Shown: piece after piece, positions 11,541 through 22,980 of the stretch
How positions within the stretch are numbered: position 1 is the stretch's first letter
Layout: each line of letters opens with the position of its first letter
From: Saposhnikovia divaricata
Lineage: Eukaryota > Streptophyta > Magnoliopsida > Apiales > Apiaceae
NCBI GenBank assembly: GCA_036435485.1
Contig: CM071599.1
Coordinates: 12,054,803 to 12,118,802, forward strand
Direction: 5' to 3'
DNA: 64,000 nucleotides
The notes under the pieces: model-generated
The model's input: only the letters and a program-made list of their open reading frames with translations
Database searches by the model: none
Told to the model about the DNA's origin: nothing
Position numbers and translations under genes: made by a program

Positions 11541-11831
11541 ACGGCCCAAATAAAAAGCCCATAACCCCGTCTATAAATACATGCCTTACCCCCCTTCACC
11601 CCCTCTTTTCATTATTCATTTGTCGAGAGCGCTTTGTCGAGTCGAGAGCGCGAATTGAGAGAGAGAGAGAGACGATTTCTTCTAAAACACTCCTCTCTTC
11701 CCGCCACCTCTTTCATAACATATACTACTACTATTTTATCAATTTCAAAACGCTAGAAAATAAATCAAATAATTCAATTCCAAACCCTAATTAAATCAAT
11801 TAGAAGATAGTGTGACCATCGGAACGCAATC
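11541..11831 (+). promoter_or_regulatory. NRPB1 core promoter and 5' UTR
   Basis: GGCCCA near 11543 and AGCCCA near 11556 resemble site II (TGGGCY) elements of plant housekeeping genes. A TATA box, TATAAAT, is at 11572-11578, which would place transcription start near 11605. The leader carries a GA run (about 11654-11671) and a telo-box, AAACCCTAA, at 11782-11790. Site II plus telo-box is typical of growth-linked translation and transcription genes. The transcription start itself is inferred. Confidence 0.55.
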
Positions 11832-14256
11832 ATGGATATGCGATTTCCTTTTTCTCCGGCTGAGGTTGCTAAAGTTCGTATGGTCCAGTTCGGCATACTC
11901 AGTCCCGATGAGATTGTAATTTTCCGAAACTGTCTTTATTATAATTGACCTGTAATTTAAGTTTGTGATGCGGAATCATTGTGTTTGATCCCGTTAGGCT
12001 TACCTTATTTTTCGGAAATAAGTAACTTATGCTGTTCTGAAAATAAGTAACTTATTTTTGCAAAACTAATGATAAACTCCGTACCTCCGTACGTACTTTT
12101 TTTTCTCGAAAATAAGGTCTTATTTCGGACTTATAAATGCAGCCAAGCGGAGCCTTTGATTGTTTTTAAGTTTGTGATGCGGAATCATTGTGTTTATTTT
12201 TATTGTTTTTAAGTTTGTGATGCAGAATCAGTGTGTTTGATTGTTTATTTTGATTGTTTTTGCAGAGACAAATGTCCGTTTTGCATATCGAGCATGCTGA
12301 GACGACAGAGAGAGGGAAGCTGAAACCGAGTGGATTAAGTGACCCGAGGCTCGGGACAATTGATCGAAAAATCAAGTGTGAGACTTGTATGGCTAATATG
12401 GCCGAGTGTCCTGGCCATTTCGGTCACTTGGAGCTTGCCAAGCCCATGTTTCACATTGGTTTTCTTAAGACTGTGCTCAGTATTATGCGTTGCGTTTGCT
12501 TTAATTGCTCCAAAATCCTTGCTGATGAGGTAATTTCTGTTATTGAATTGTTTAGAGTCACGGAAGTAGCTCTAATCATGTTATAAATGTTACTGGAAAT
12601 AGTTGAAAAAATAATACCTGCTAGATGTATTCATGAGGAGTTCTATTATATATGACACTTTACTTCCTTTTAATACTATTCAGATTTCCGTGACAATGAG
12701 TTTTAAATATAGCTGACACTTTCCTTTTAAATGTGTTTCCCGCGAAATATATTTATGAGTAGCTTTTTTTAATGTCTGTCAAATTACTTACTGTAATTAT
12801 CTTTCGCTTATAATGTATGTATGAGAAGTTTTTGCTATGTCTTAATAATGTTTCCCGCGAAATTTATCATGAGAAGTTTTAAATATATCCGACAAGTTAC
12901 TTCTAAGTTATAATTGTTTTTTACTATCGTAGAATCTTATATCTGGAAGCTAATGACGTGTTGTGACTGGTACAAGACACGTCACAGCTCATCCTGTATT
13001 GAGATGTAGAAGAGACAAGTCACAAATGCGTGGATTGAATGTTTTTGTTTAACCTGTGTCGTCTTGTTACCGGGTTTTTATACAATCGAACTGCTAAAGA
13101 TTCTTAACTAAATACATTTTAATTTGTGAAAGAACACCATTAGTTTGGTTTCAATTTTATATTTGTTCATAAATACAAGTGCAAAAGTGGAAACTGGACT
13201 ATGATATTTAGATCTAAATTCTTTCAGCATCTGTGTTGATTATTAGAGAATCTCTGTTTGAATTCTTAAAATTTATCTCTGTGCTACCTATTTGATTAAT
13301 TTCAAGGTAGTACTTTGCTTGCGGGTGATAGGGTGCATACATTCTTGCAATTTTGTCATGTTTTTTATTATTCCTCATATTCGCTTCCTCGATTATTATC
13401 AATCATACCTCTTTTTAAGGTTTTTACAATCATTTATTTGTATTTCTTCCAGGAGGATTATAAATTTAAGCAAGCTCAGAAAATCAGGAATCCAAAAAAT
13501 AGACTTAAAAAGATTTTAGATTCCTGCAAGAGCAAAACTAAATGTGAGGGTGGTGACGAGATAGATTCCCAAAGCCAGGATACTGATGAACCAGTTAAGA
13601 AGAGTAGGGGAGGTTGTGGTGCTCAACAGCCAAAGATTACTATTGAAGGTATGAAAATGATTGCTGAATACAAGATTCAGAAAAAGAAAAATGACGATCC
13701 AGAACAGCTACCCGAGCCCGTTGAAAGGAAACAACAGCTTTCTGCCGAGAGGGTAAGTTCATTTAATAAACTTCTGACATTTCTTGCGCACTTTGTTTGC
13801 AGAACATCTTGGTTTTGATCCTCTAGTTTTAAAACATCGTTATTGAGCAATCTTGCAGGTGCTAAATGTGCTTAAGCAGATAAGTGATGAAGATTGCATC
13901 TTACTGGGCTTAAATCCGAAGTACGCACGTCCGGATTGGATGATCCTGCAAGTTCTTCCTATTCCTCCTCCTCCGGTTAGACCTTCTGTAATGATGGATA
14001 CTTCTGCTAGGAGTGAGGCAAGTGTTTTTCTTCAACACTTTCATGATTTAATTCTTGTTGTATCTTGCCTTTATTTTTCCATATAGTTGACTTGATAAAG
14101 TAAAAATTGGAAAAGATTATTTTAAATTTGTGCGTGTTGACAAATTTTGAGTGAAATTACAAGGCTATAAGTGCTGTGCTGGGATGAGATTAATTACTGT
14201 ATTATAAGTGGTCCAAGTGGATAGGTTTTACATTCATAAAACCAAGATTAACATTG

Positions 14257-14288
<32 letters not shown>

Positions 14289-17200
14289 TTCTCTTGTTAC
14301 AGGATGATTTAACTCATCAGCTGGCAATGATTATCAGACACAATGAGAATTTAAGGAAACAGGAGAGAAATGGAGCTCCTGCTCACATAATTTCTGAATT
14401 TGCTCAGTTGTTGCAGTTCCATGTGGCTACATATTTTGACAATGAGCTTCCTGGGCAGCCGAGGGTATGTTCAAGATTCACTCCTTTAAATTAATTAACT
14501 GTAACAGTATTACAAGGTTTACTCAATAGTTGTCGGTGCTCTTTTATTGTTCAGGCTACACAGAGGTCAGGGCGGCCAATCAAATCAATTTGCAGTAGGC
14601 TCAAAGCTAAGGAGGGTCGTATCAGAGGAAATTTAATGGGGAAGCGTGTGGATTTCTCTGCACGAACAGTTATCACACCGGATCCAACCATCAATATCGA
14701 TCAACTTGGAGTGCCATGGAGTATAGCTCTAAATTTAACTTATCCGGAGACTGTAACCCCTTACAACATTGAGAGGTATCGTGTTGTTAACACATGTCAT
14801 ATTATTAATATATGTCCTTAGTGCAATCCTATTAAATTTTTTTATTTTGAATGTTATATCAATTTTCTTTCCAGGCTAAAGGAACTTGTCGAATATGGTC
14901 CTCATCCTCCTCCTGGCAAAACTGGTGCTAAATACATTATTAGAGAAGATGGTCAGAGGCTTGATCTCCGCTATTCGAAGAAAAGCAGCGATCATCATTT
15001 AGAACTTGGATACAAGGTATTGATTATTATCTATATATTTTTATGTTGTGAACAGTTGATTGGTCTTGTCAGTAACACCAGCGATTTCCTGACAGTTATA
15101 CATTTGCAGATCTTTAATTCCTTGTTTCTTGTTACAGGTGGAGCGACACTTGAATGATGGGGATTTCGTTTTGTTTAATCGGCAACCAAGTCTTCACAAG
15201 ATGTCTATCATGGGGCATCGAATCAAAATTATGCCATATTCAACCTTCCGGTTGAATCTATCGGTCACTTCACCGTACAATGCGGATTTTGATGGTGATG
15301 AAATGAACATGCATGTTCCGCAGTCATTCGAAACCAGGGCAGAAGTTCTGGAGTTGATGATGGTACCCAAATGCATTGTGTCCCCACAAGCAAATCGACC
15401 AGTTATGGGCATAGTGCAGGATACTCTTTTAGGGTGCCGTAAGATAACTAAGAGAGATACTTTTATTGAGAAGGTGCCCTACTTTTTTGGTTCATATCTC
15501 TTAAATATACTCGCTGCAATTGAATATTATTTTCTTCTGATCTTTTGTGGCTTAATATGGGTCCTGTTTTCTGCAGGATGTTTTTATGAACATCCTCATG
15601 TGGTGGGAGGATTTTGATGGCAAAGTACCTGCACCTGCCATATTGAAGCCTAGACCCCTTTGGACGGGAAAACAAGTGTTTAATCTTATCATCCCCAAGC
15701 AGATAAATCTTATGAGGCAATCAGCCTGGCATGCTGATGGTGAAACTGGACATATAACACCAGGAGATACTCAGGTTCGAATAGAAAAGGGGGAAGTCAT
15801 TACTGGCACACTTTGCAAGAAGACGCTAGGAGCTTCAACGGGAAGTCTTATCCATGTCATTTGGTAAGATTCATCAGTAAAGGTGGAAGCTTTTTGTTGT
15901 ATACTTATTTTTTATTTAATTTATTTAATCATGTTATATATTTATGTACACAGGGAGGAAGTTGGCCCAGATGCTGCTCGTAAATTCCTGGGACACACCC
16001 AGTGGCTTGTCAACTACTGGCTTTTGCAGCAGGGTTTCAGCATTGGTATAGGAGATACTATAGCAGATGCCGCAACCATGGAAAAAATTAATGAAACTAT
16101 TTCTACCGCTAAGAATGCAGTGAAAGAATTGATTAGATCAGCACAAGATAAGGATTTAGAACCAGAGCCTGGTCGTACTATGATGGAATCATTTGAGAAC
16201 AAAGTTAATCAGGTACGATAATGAAAAAATGTTTAGCAAGTCCAACGTTACATCATGCTGATTTTACTAATAAATCTCTTTTCAGGTCTTGAACAAGGCT
16301 CGAGATGATGCTGGAAGCAGTGCTGAGAAAAGTTTGTCAGAGAGTAACAATCTTAAGGCAATGGTCACGGCTGGGTCTAAAGGAAGTTTTATTAATATAT
16401 CACAAATGACTGCTTGTGTGGGACAGCAGAATGTTGAGGGGAAGCGAATTCCATATGGATTTATTGATCGAACTCTTCCTCATTTCACCAAGGATGATTA
16501 TGGGCCTGAAAGTCGGGGTTTTGTGGAAAATTCTTATCTACGAGGGTTAACCCCACAAGAATTCTTTTTTCATGCTATGGGAGGTCGAGAAGGTCTGATA
16601 GATACAGCAGTCAAGACATCTGAAACGGGTTATATCCAAAGGCGGCTAGTAAAGGCTATGGAAGATATTATGGTCAAGTATGATGGTACTGTCAGGAATT
16701 CACTAGGGGATGTGATCCAATTTCTCTATGGGGAGGATGGCATGGACGCTGTTTGGATTGAGTCTCAGAAACTGGACTCACTTAAAATGAAGAAAAATGA
16801 ATTTGACAAGGTTTTTAGGTATGAGATTGATGATGGACACTGGAATCCAAGTTATATGCTTCCAGAACATGTTGATCATTTGAAAACAATTCGAGAGTTC
16901 CGTACTGTGTTTGATGCTGAAGTCCAGAAGTTAGAAGCAGACAGATTCCAGCTTGGAACAGAGATTACAACAACTGGTGATAACACCTGGCCTATGCCTG
17001 TGAATCTTAAGAGGCTTATTTGGAATGCACAAAAGATGTTTAAGGTTGATTTGAGAAGACCTTCTGGTATGCATCCAATGGAGATTGTTGAAGCTGTTGA
17101 TAAGCTTCAGGATAGACTAAAGGTTGTCCCTGGTGATGATTTGATGAGCATGGAAGCTCAGAAAAATGCAACCCTCCTCTTTAATATCCTTCTTCGCAGT

Positions 17201-20101
17201 ACATTCGCAAGTAAGAGAGTTTTAAAAGAGTATAGACTTACTCAGGAGGCATTTGATTGGGTCATTGGTGAGATAGAATCACGTTTTCTGCAGTCCCTTG
17301 TAGCACCAGGAGAAATGATTGGCTGTGTTGCTGCTCAGTCTATTGGTGAGCCTGCTACTCAAATGACTCTCAACACTTTTCACTATGCTGGTGTGAGTGC
17401 CAAGAATGTGACTCTTGGTGTTCCAAGGTTGCGGGAAATCATCAATGTTGCCAAAAAGATCAAAACTCCATCACTGTCTGTTTACTTGAAGCCAAACGTT
17501 AGCTCTTCAAAAGAGAAGGCCAAGAACGTACAGTGTGCTTTGGAGTACACCACTTTACGAAGTGTGACACAAGCTACTGAAGTATGGTATGATCCAGATC
17601 CCATGAGCACCATCATAGAGGAGGATGCTGATTTTGTCAAGTCGTATTATGAAATGCCTGATGAAGAAATTGATCCAGATAAAATTTCTCCTTGGCTACT
17701 CCGGGTGCAGTTGAATCGGGAAATGATGATTGACAAAAAGTTAAGCATGGCTGATATTGCTGAGAAGATCAATCTTGAATTTGATGATGATCTAACCTGC
17801 ATATTTAATGATGATAACGCTGATAAGCTGATTCTTCGTATACGCATAATGAATGATGAGGCTCCTAAAGGTGAGTTGCAAGATGAATCCGCAGAAGATG
17901 ATGTTTTTCTCAAGAAAATTGAGAGCAATATGCTGACAGAAATGGCCCTACGTGGTATACCTGACATAAACAAGGTTTTCATCAAACAGCAGAAAACAAA
18001 CAGATTTTATGAAAATAATGGATTTGTGACTGAGCCTGAGTGGATGCTAGACACAGAAGGAGTTAATCTCTTGGCTGTTATTTGTCATGAAGAGGTTGAT
18101 GCAAGAAGGACGACTAGCAATCACTTGATTGAAGTGATTGAAGTTCTTGGAATTGAAGCAGTTCGCCGATCCTTACTGGATGAGCTGCGAGTGGTTATAT
18201 CTTTTGATGGATCATATGTGAACTACAGGCACTTGGCTATTCTCTGTGATACCATGACATACCGTGGTCACCTGATGGCCATCACTCGTCATGGAATTAA
18301 TAGGAATGACACAGGTCCAATGATGAGATGCTCATTTGAGGAAACAGTCGACATTCTCCTTGATGCTGCTGTTTATGCAGAAACAGACTACCTGCGAGGT
18401 GTTACTGAAAATATTATGTTGGGTCAACTGGCGCCAATCGGTACTGGAGACTGTTCTTTGTATTTAAACGAAAAAATGTTGCAACAAGCTATTGACATCC
18501 AGCTTCCTAGCTACATGGAAGGTCTGGACTTCGGCATGACCCCAGCTCGTTCGCCAATCTCGGGGACCCCTTATCATGATGGGATGATGTCACCAAGTTA
18601 TATGCCAAGTCCAAACCTTCGGTTGTCGCCCATTACTAATGCTCAGTTTTCTCCTTATGTTGGCAGCATGGGATTTTCTCCAGCATCTTCTCCGAGTTAT
18701 AGCCCAGGTTATAACCCTGTTTCTCCTGGCTATAGCCCTGTTTCTCCTGGCTATAGCCCTGTTTCTCCTAGTTATAGCCCCGTTTCTCCTGGTTATAGCC
18801 CCAGGTCACCTACATATAACCCAAGCTTGCCAGGCTGTAGTCCTAGTAGCCCTACACATTCTCCCATCAGTCCATCCACCTCCCTTAGCTATAGCCCTGC
18901 TTCTCCTTATTATAGCCCCAGCTCGCCTACATATGACCCAAGCTCGCCAGGCTATAGTCCTAGTAGCCCTACATTTTCTGCCATCAGTCCATCCACCTCC
19001 CTTAGCTATAGCCCTGCTTCTCCTGGTTATAGCCCCAGCTCGCCTACAAATAACCCAAGCTCGCCAGGCTATAGTCCTAGTAGCCCCACATATTCTCCCA
19101 TCAGTCCATCCTATAGCCCCAGCTCGCCAGGCTATAGTCCTAGTAGCCCCACATATTCTCCCATCAGTCCATCCTATAGCCCCGCCTCCCTTAGCTATAA
19201 CCCCACCTCCCCCAGCTACAGCCCCTCCTCACCCAGCTACAGTCCCACATCTCCTAGCTACAACCCTTCATCTGCGAAGTACAGCCCTTCCCTGGCATAT
19301 TCCCCAAGCAGTCCAAGATTGTCACCGTCCAACCCATACAGTCCAACATCCCCCAGTTACAGGTAAGTGGCAGACACTTTTAGTTCTTGAATGTAAAATT
19401 TGCCAATTTGCAAGTGCTTTATGCAATGAATTACACTTACTTAGTGTACCAACTAATTTAATTTATTTACTACTACTAATACTACTACTACCACTGACAC
19501 CTCAACTTGCCTTCAGTACATTTAATCATTGTGGACGTAGTATTGTTCCTTGATGCACTGTTTTAAATGTTTTTGTATTCTTGCAGCCCAACGTCACCTT
19601 CCTATTCTCCTACATCTCCATCCTATTCCCCTTCAAGTCCAACATACAGCCCCAGCAGGTATACATCGGTTTCTTATAGATTTTATCGCAACTGATTATT
19701 TTATATCTTTTATTCTTTTCCTCTTTTTTCGTTACCCCGTGGAGTGTTTAGTGTTTATTTATTGAAATAATATGCTGCTCTTATGACCAACACTTGAATC
19801 ATTGCATTTATATTTTTATGTATTAATGCAGTCCCGATAATTCTGGTGCTAGCCCAGACTATAGTCAGAGTTCACCACAGTACAGGTGAGTAGCAGTTTC
19901 TTGATTAAAATTCATGTAGCTGGTTTTTTCGTGTCGTTTTTTTTTTATTTTGCCCCAATGTTAGTGATGTAAAATCAGACTTTACTTATCCTCATTTTCT
20001 TTTGTCATGACAGTCCAAGTGCACCTGGATATTCACCGTCTTCAACCAGCCAGTATACTCAGGGTAGCAACAAAAAGAGCAACAAGGAAAATGGGAAGTG
20101 A
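11832..20101 (+). CDS. NRPB1: DNA-directed RNA polymerase II largest subunit
   Basis: Catalytic subunit of nuclear RNA polymerase II. Fourteen exons: 11832-11915, 12266-12529, 13453-13752, 13859-14017, 14303-14464, 14555-14775, 14875-15016, 15138-15473, 15577-15863, 15954-16212, 16286-19362, 19587-19658, 19832-19885, 20014-20101. Together they give 5505 nt in one frame, 1834 residues, close to the roughly 1840 of Arabidopsis. The clamp zinc site is CETCMANMAECPGHFGH (from residue 66). The metal-binding NADFDGDEMN is near 492, with Asp 494, 496 and 498. The bridge helix/trigger loop region is in exon 11. The C-terminal heptad domain begins near 1547 and continues through exons 12-14. Intron 4 has a GC donor (14018), and exon 8 ends at a weak donor, GTGCCC. 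No lesion is seen, so the gene is probably functional. Confidence 0.97.
11990..12154. mobile_element. possible MITE in NRPB1 intron 1
   Basis: A 165-bp segment flanked by TTTGAT (11984-11989 and 12155-12160). The left end reads CCCGTTAGGCTTAC and the reverse complement of the right end reads GGCTCCGCTTGGCTGCA, so the termini are imperfectly inverted. The interior repeats AAATAAGTAACTTAT. The element family is uncertain. Confidence 0.4.
14261..14287 (+). repeat. CT microsatellite before NRPB1 exon 5
   Basis: An uninterrupted CT run of about 27 nt, followed by CTTCTCTTGTTACAG. It forms an exceptionally long polypyrimidine tract for the acceptor of the GC-AG intron 4. Its length is probably polymorphic. 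Confidence 0.9.
18796..19190 (+). repeat. tandemly re-duplicated block in the NRPB1 CTD coding sequence
   Basis: Within exon 11, blocks of about 18 heptad-coding segments recur almost unchanged at the DNA level. CCAGGCTATAGTCCTAGTAG appears repeatedly, followed by CCATCAGTCCATCC. Two copies also carry a TSLS insertion between heptads. The near-identity points to recent duplication rather than selection for the consensus alone. Confidence 0.75.
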
Positions 20102-21064
20102 AAAGTTTCGGGTGTGCTGTAGTATCTATTTCTAGACTGGTTGGATCATAAATCTGTTAAAGAACAGAGTGTATTTACTATAAATGTATTGACAATCTAT
20201 CAGTTTATTTGGTTTCATCAAGTTTGCTAAATTTGGTTTATCAGTCTGATTACTTGTTTTTTTTATGCCTAGTGTGATGAAGTTTGCTAAATGTAGTTTT
20301 ATAAAGTTAGCTAAATTTGGTTTCGATGTTCATTTGTTCGTAAAATTAACTGAAAGAATGGGGTACTATTTAGTCTCCTGTCTAGGATATATGAATATCA
20401 TTATGGGGTATGATTTTCTGGGGTACGTATTTTGTTTATGTATTTTTGGTGCTTGTTTACTTGTTAAAAACTTAAAGCAAGTTGGAATTTAATATTTTAT
20501 CAATGACTGTTTTTTGAGATGAAAAGACAGCATTTCTAATTTTTCTGGAAAAATTTTTTGTCCTGAAAATACCTATATAGATTAACAGTTAACTCCATTA
20601 TTTAGAAATGGCAGTTGTAATAATTGAATAGTCAATGTCATGACCATAAGAAACACCAAATTTTATCTTTTAGTCACGTAACTCGTGAAAAATATCTGCG
20701 ATGTTCTGCATGGAGTAGGAGGAGAGTAGCCGTAGCAATTTAAACTATATTTTAAATCTATTTCTTTTTTTTTTGTCAGGAATAACTTTTTCGTACATAA
20801 ATTGTACCGAAATACAATAATCGGGATCAGTGATTTCTTTCATTCAAAAAAGATTACCATCTAACCCAAAAGGCACGCATGTTGCCTTTGGACACTTAGA
20901 TAATAAAACTTTAAAGATGAAAAGAAAAACACGAAGGACTGAACTCCTGCAATAAAACAACAACAACATTAGATATGTTTAGAATAAAAAATAATAGAAA
21001 TCTATTAAAAAATATAACCAACAAAAAATAAATAACACAAATTAAAATTTTAAAGGAAAAAAAC
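20102..21064. other. NRPB1 3' flank and intergenic DNA
   Basis: Starts with the NRPB1 3' UTR (end not defined; no perfect AATAAA seen). Related phrases such as AAGTTTGCTAAAT recur at 20219-20320. A stretch at about 20860-20900 can fold imperfectly (CCCAAAAGGCA...TTGCCTTTGG). No coding frame is convincing. Confidence 0.45.
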
Positions 21065-21091
21065 CTAACCAAAGGGAATCCCTTTGGTTAG
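21065..21091. repeat. perfect 13-bp inverted repeat (hairpin)
   Basis: CTAACCAAAGGGA at 21065-21077 pairs with TCCCTTTGGTTAG at 21079-21091 around one unpaired A. It ends 24 bp before the SIRE element and may be part of the older repeat into which that element inserted. Confidence 0.7.
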
Positions 21092-21115
21092 ATATAAATT
21101 AAGATAGAATAAAAT

Positions 21116-22169
21116 TGAAAGGCAGAGTGTGTAAACTTGTAACACTATAACTAATGTAACTCAAACTAAAGGAAAAGATACTTAACCAGAAGACAATCAA
21201 GAACAAGAAGTCACACGAAATCAACACTAAATGAAGACAAGGTAATTGATACAATTCAACATGTTAACTATGATCAAGCCAAGAAGAAATCATTGAGAGA
21301 AGTTCAAGTCAAAGTTGTTCATGCCTCAGTGATTTGAAAAGCCAAGAATCAAGATCATAACTATCAGTATCAATAAGACTAATTGATTTCAAGTGAACAA
21401 GAAGGAAAGCAAATATTGGAAAGCCACATTTCTAATTGGATATGGTAATTTATTCAAGAAGCAAAAACCCTATCAAGACTAGTCACTTATGAACCAGACC
21501 GTTGCATCAAGTGTCAGGACATTGATAGCAAGTTTATGTCAGTAATAAAGATCCATGTTCAAGAGCTTGGTGAAGAATAAAGAAGACATGAAGATATCAC
21601 AAGTTCAAGATGTGCATTGAAGTTTCAAGTTGAAGACCAGAATATTTTCTAAGTACTAAATATTCTAGATGACCAAGTAGAAGTTTCTAAGTAGAAGTTC
21701 TACTTAGAACTTCGAGATGGCTAAGTAGAAATTCTCAAGTAGAAGTTCTACTTAGAGTGCAGCTTCAACATGACACATGGCATCTTCTGATTGGCAGATT
21801 TCCAAGCTTTCAAGATAAGGCAAGATTTATGTGGACATCATTGGGCCACGTATATCTTAGTCTTTGAAGACTACAGGACATAGATTACATGTAGTATAAA
21901 TAAAAGTACTTGTGTAATGTTTTATTTAGAGAGCAATAGTTGAGAGAAACACAAGAAAAAGAGAGAGTGTGCATTCACAGAGCTTAGTATCATTCACTTC
22001 TCTCTGAACTTCTGTCATACTTTGTAATGAATGTTGTAGCAACCATTTCAAGTTATATATAAGAAATATATTCCTTGAATCTGTGTGTTCATTTATTGCA
22101 TCGTATTTATTGTTTCTCATATTCGAAAAGTTGTATTCACCCTCCTCTACAACACATTTGGACCTAACA
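21116..22169 (+). repeat. 5' LTR of SIRE-type element
   Basis: Begins TGAAAGGCAGAG and ends CCTAACA. A TATAAATAAA box at about 21896-21905 is the likely promoter. A segment at about 21675-21755 is built from inverted and direct copies of AAGTAGAA and TTCTACTT, motifs that recur in the leader. It ends directly at the primer binding site. Confidence 0.92.
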
Positions 22170-22171
22170 AT

Positions 22172-22183
22172 TGGTATCAGAGC
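22172..22183 (+). other. primer binding site of SIRE-type element
   Basis: TGGTATCAGAGC, complementary to the 3' end of initiator-Met tRNA, the standard primer for plant copia elements. It sits 2 nt after the LTR. Confidence 0.9.
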
Positions 22184-22664
22184 TATATGTTTAACATACA
22201 AAACATAGATCCTTGTGTTTAGTAGAAGAATCGTGAGTTTTCATTTTCTAGATCTACTTTTCATTTTCTCGAAAAGTGAGCTTTAATTCGTTTGTAGTGA
22301 AAACTCATCCGAAAAATTATTTAAATACTCCAGGTGTGATTATTTAGCTTGGGTGTATTTTAATTAATTTTGTGAATTAATCTGGGTACTTTGATATTTG
22401 GTGTTCTTGAGTGTTCATCATTTGTTCTTATCAAAGAAGACGACCCAACAACTTTTTGATCTCCTTTTCAAACAGATAAATAGTAAAAGAATAAAAAGGT
22501 GTTTTTGGATTTTTGATTTGCATTATTCACGGCCGAAAGTATATCAAAACATACTCAGTACCTAGCACGTGGGTTAGGTGAGTAAAGCATCAAAAGTCAA
22601 AAAGGTGTTAAAGAGATAATATTGTTTATTCAATATTAAAGTGATCTGCAGCAAAATTATTCTA

Positions 22665-22936
22665 AGGCAAAAGTTCTACATAGAATTTCTACTTGAGATT
22701 TTCTACATAGAATTTCGACTTGGATAACTTCTACTTGGTGAAGTTCGACTTGAGCAAAAATTTCTACTTAGAGAAATTTTGACTTAGGCAAAAGTTCTAC
22801 ATAGAATTTCTACTTGAGAATTTCTACATAGAATTTCGACTTGGACAATTTCTACTTGGTGAATTTCGACTTGAGAAAAATTTCGACTTAGAGAAATTTT
22901 GACTTAGGCAAAAGTTCTACATATATATTCTACATA
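22665..22936 (+). repeat. leader tandem repeat, period about 120 bp
   Basis: Two full copies and one partial copy start with AGGCAAAAGTTCTACATA (about 22665, 22786, 22906). Within each, shorter phrases such as GAATTTCTACTTGAG and GAATTTCGACTTGG alternate. It lies between the primer binding site and gag, where packaging or translation signals would be expected. Confidence 0.8.
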
Positions 22937-22980
22937 GCCTAGTCTTGGGTACTTAGAAACTTTTAGTGACCAGAATTGAA

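Noticed and set aside
18639..19553. 304-codon open frame overlapping the NRPB1 CTD
   Set aside because: It is a shifted-frame shadow of the CTD repeats; the heptad code leaves other frames open by composition.
20265..20492. 75-codon plus-strand frame after NRPB1
   Set aside because: Hydrophobic, low-complexity translation of AT-rich 3' flank with no promoter or homologue features.
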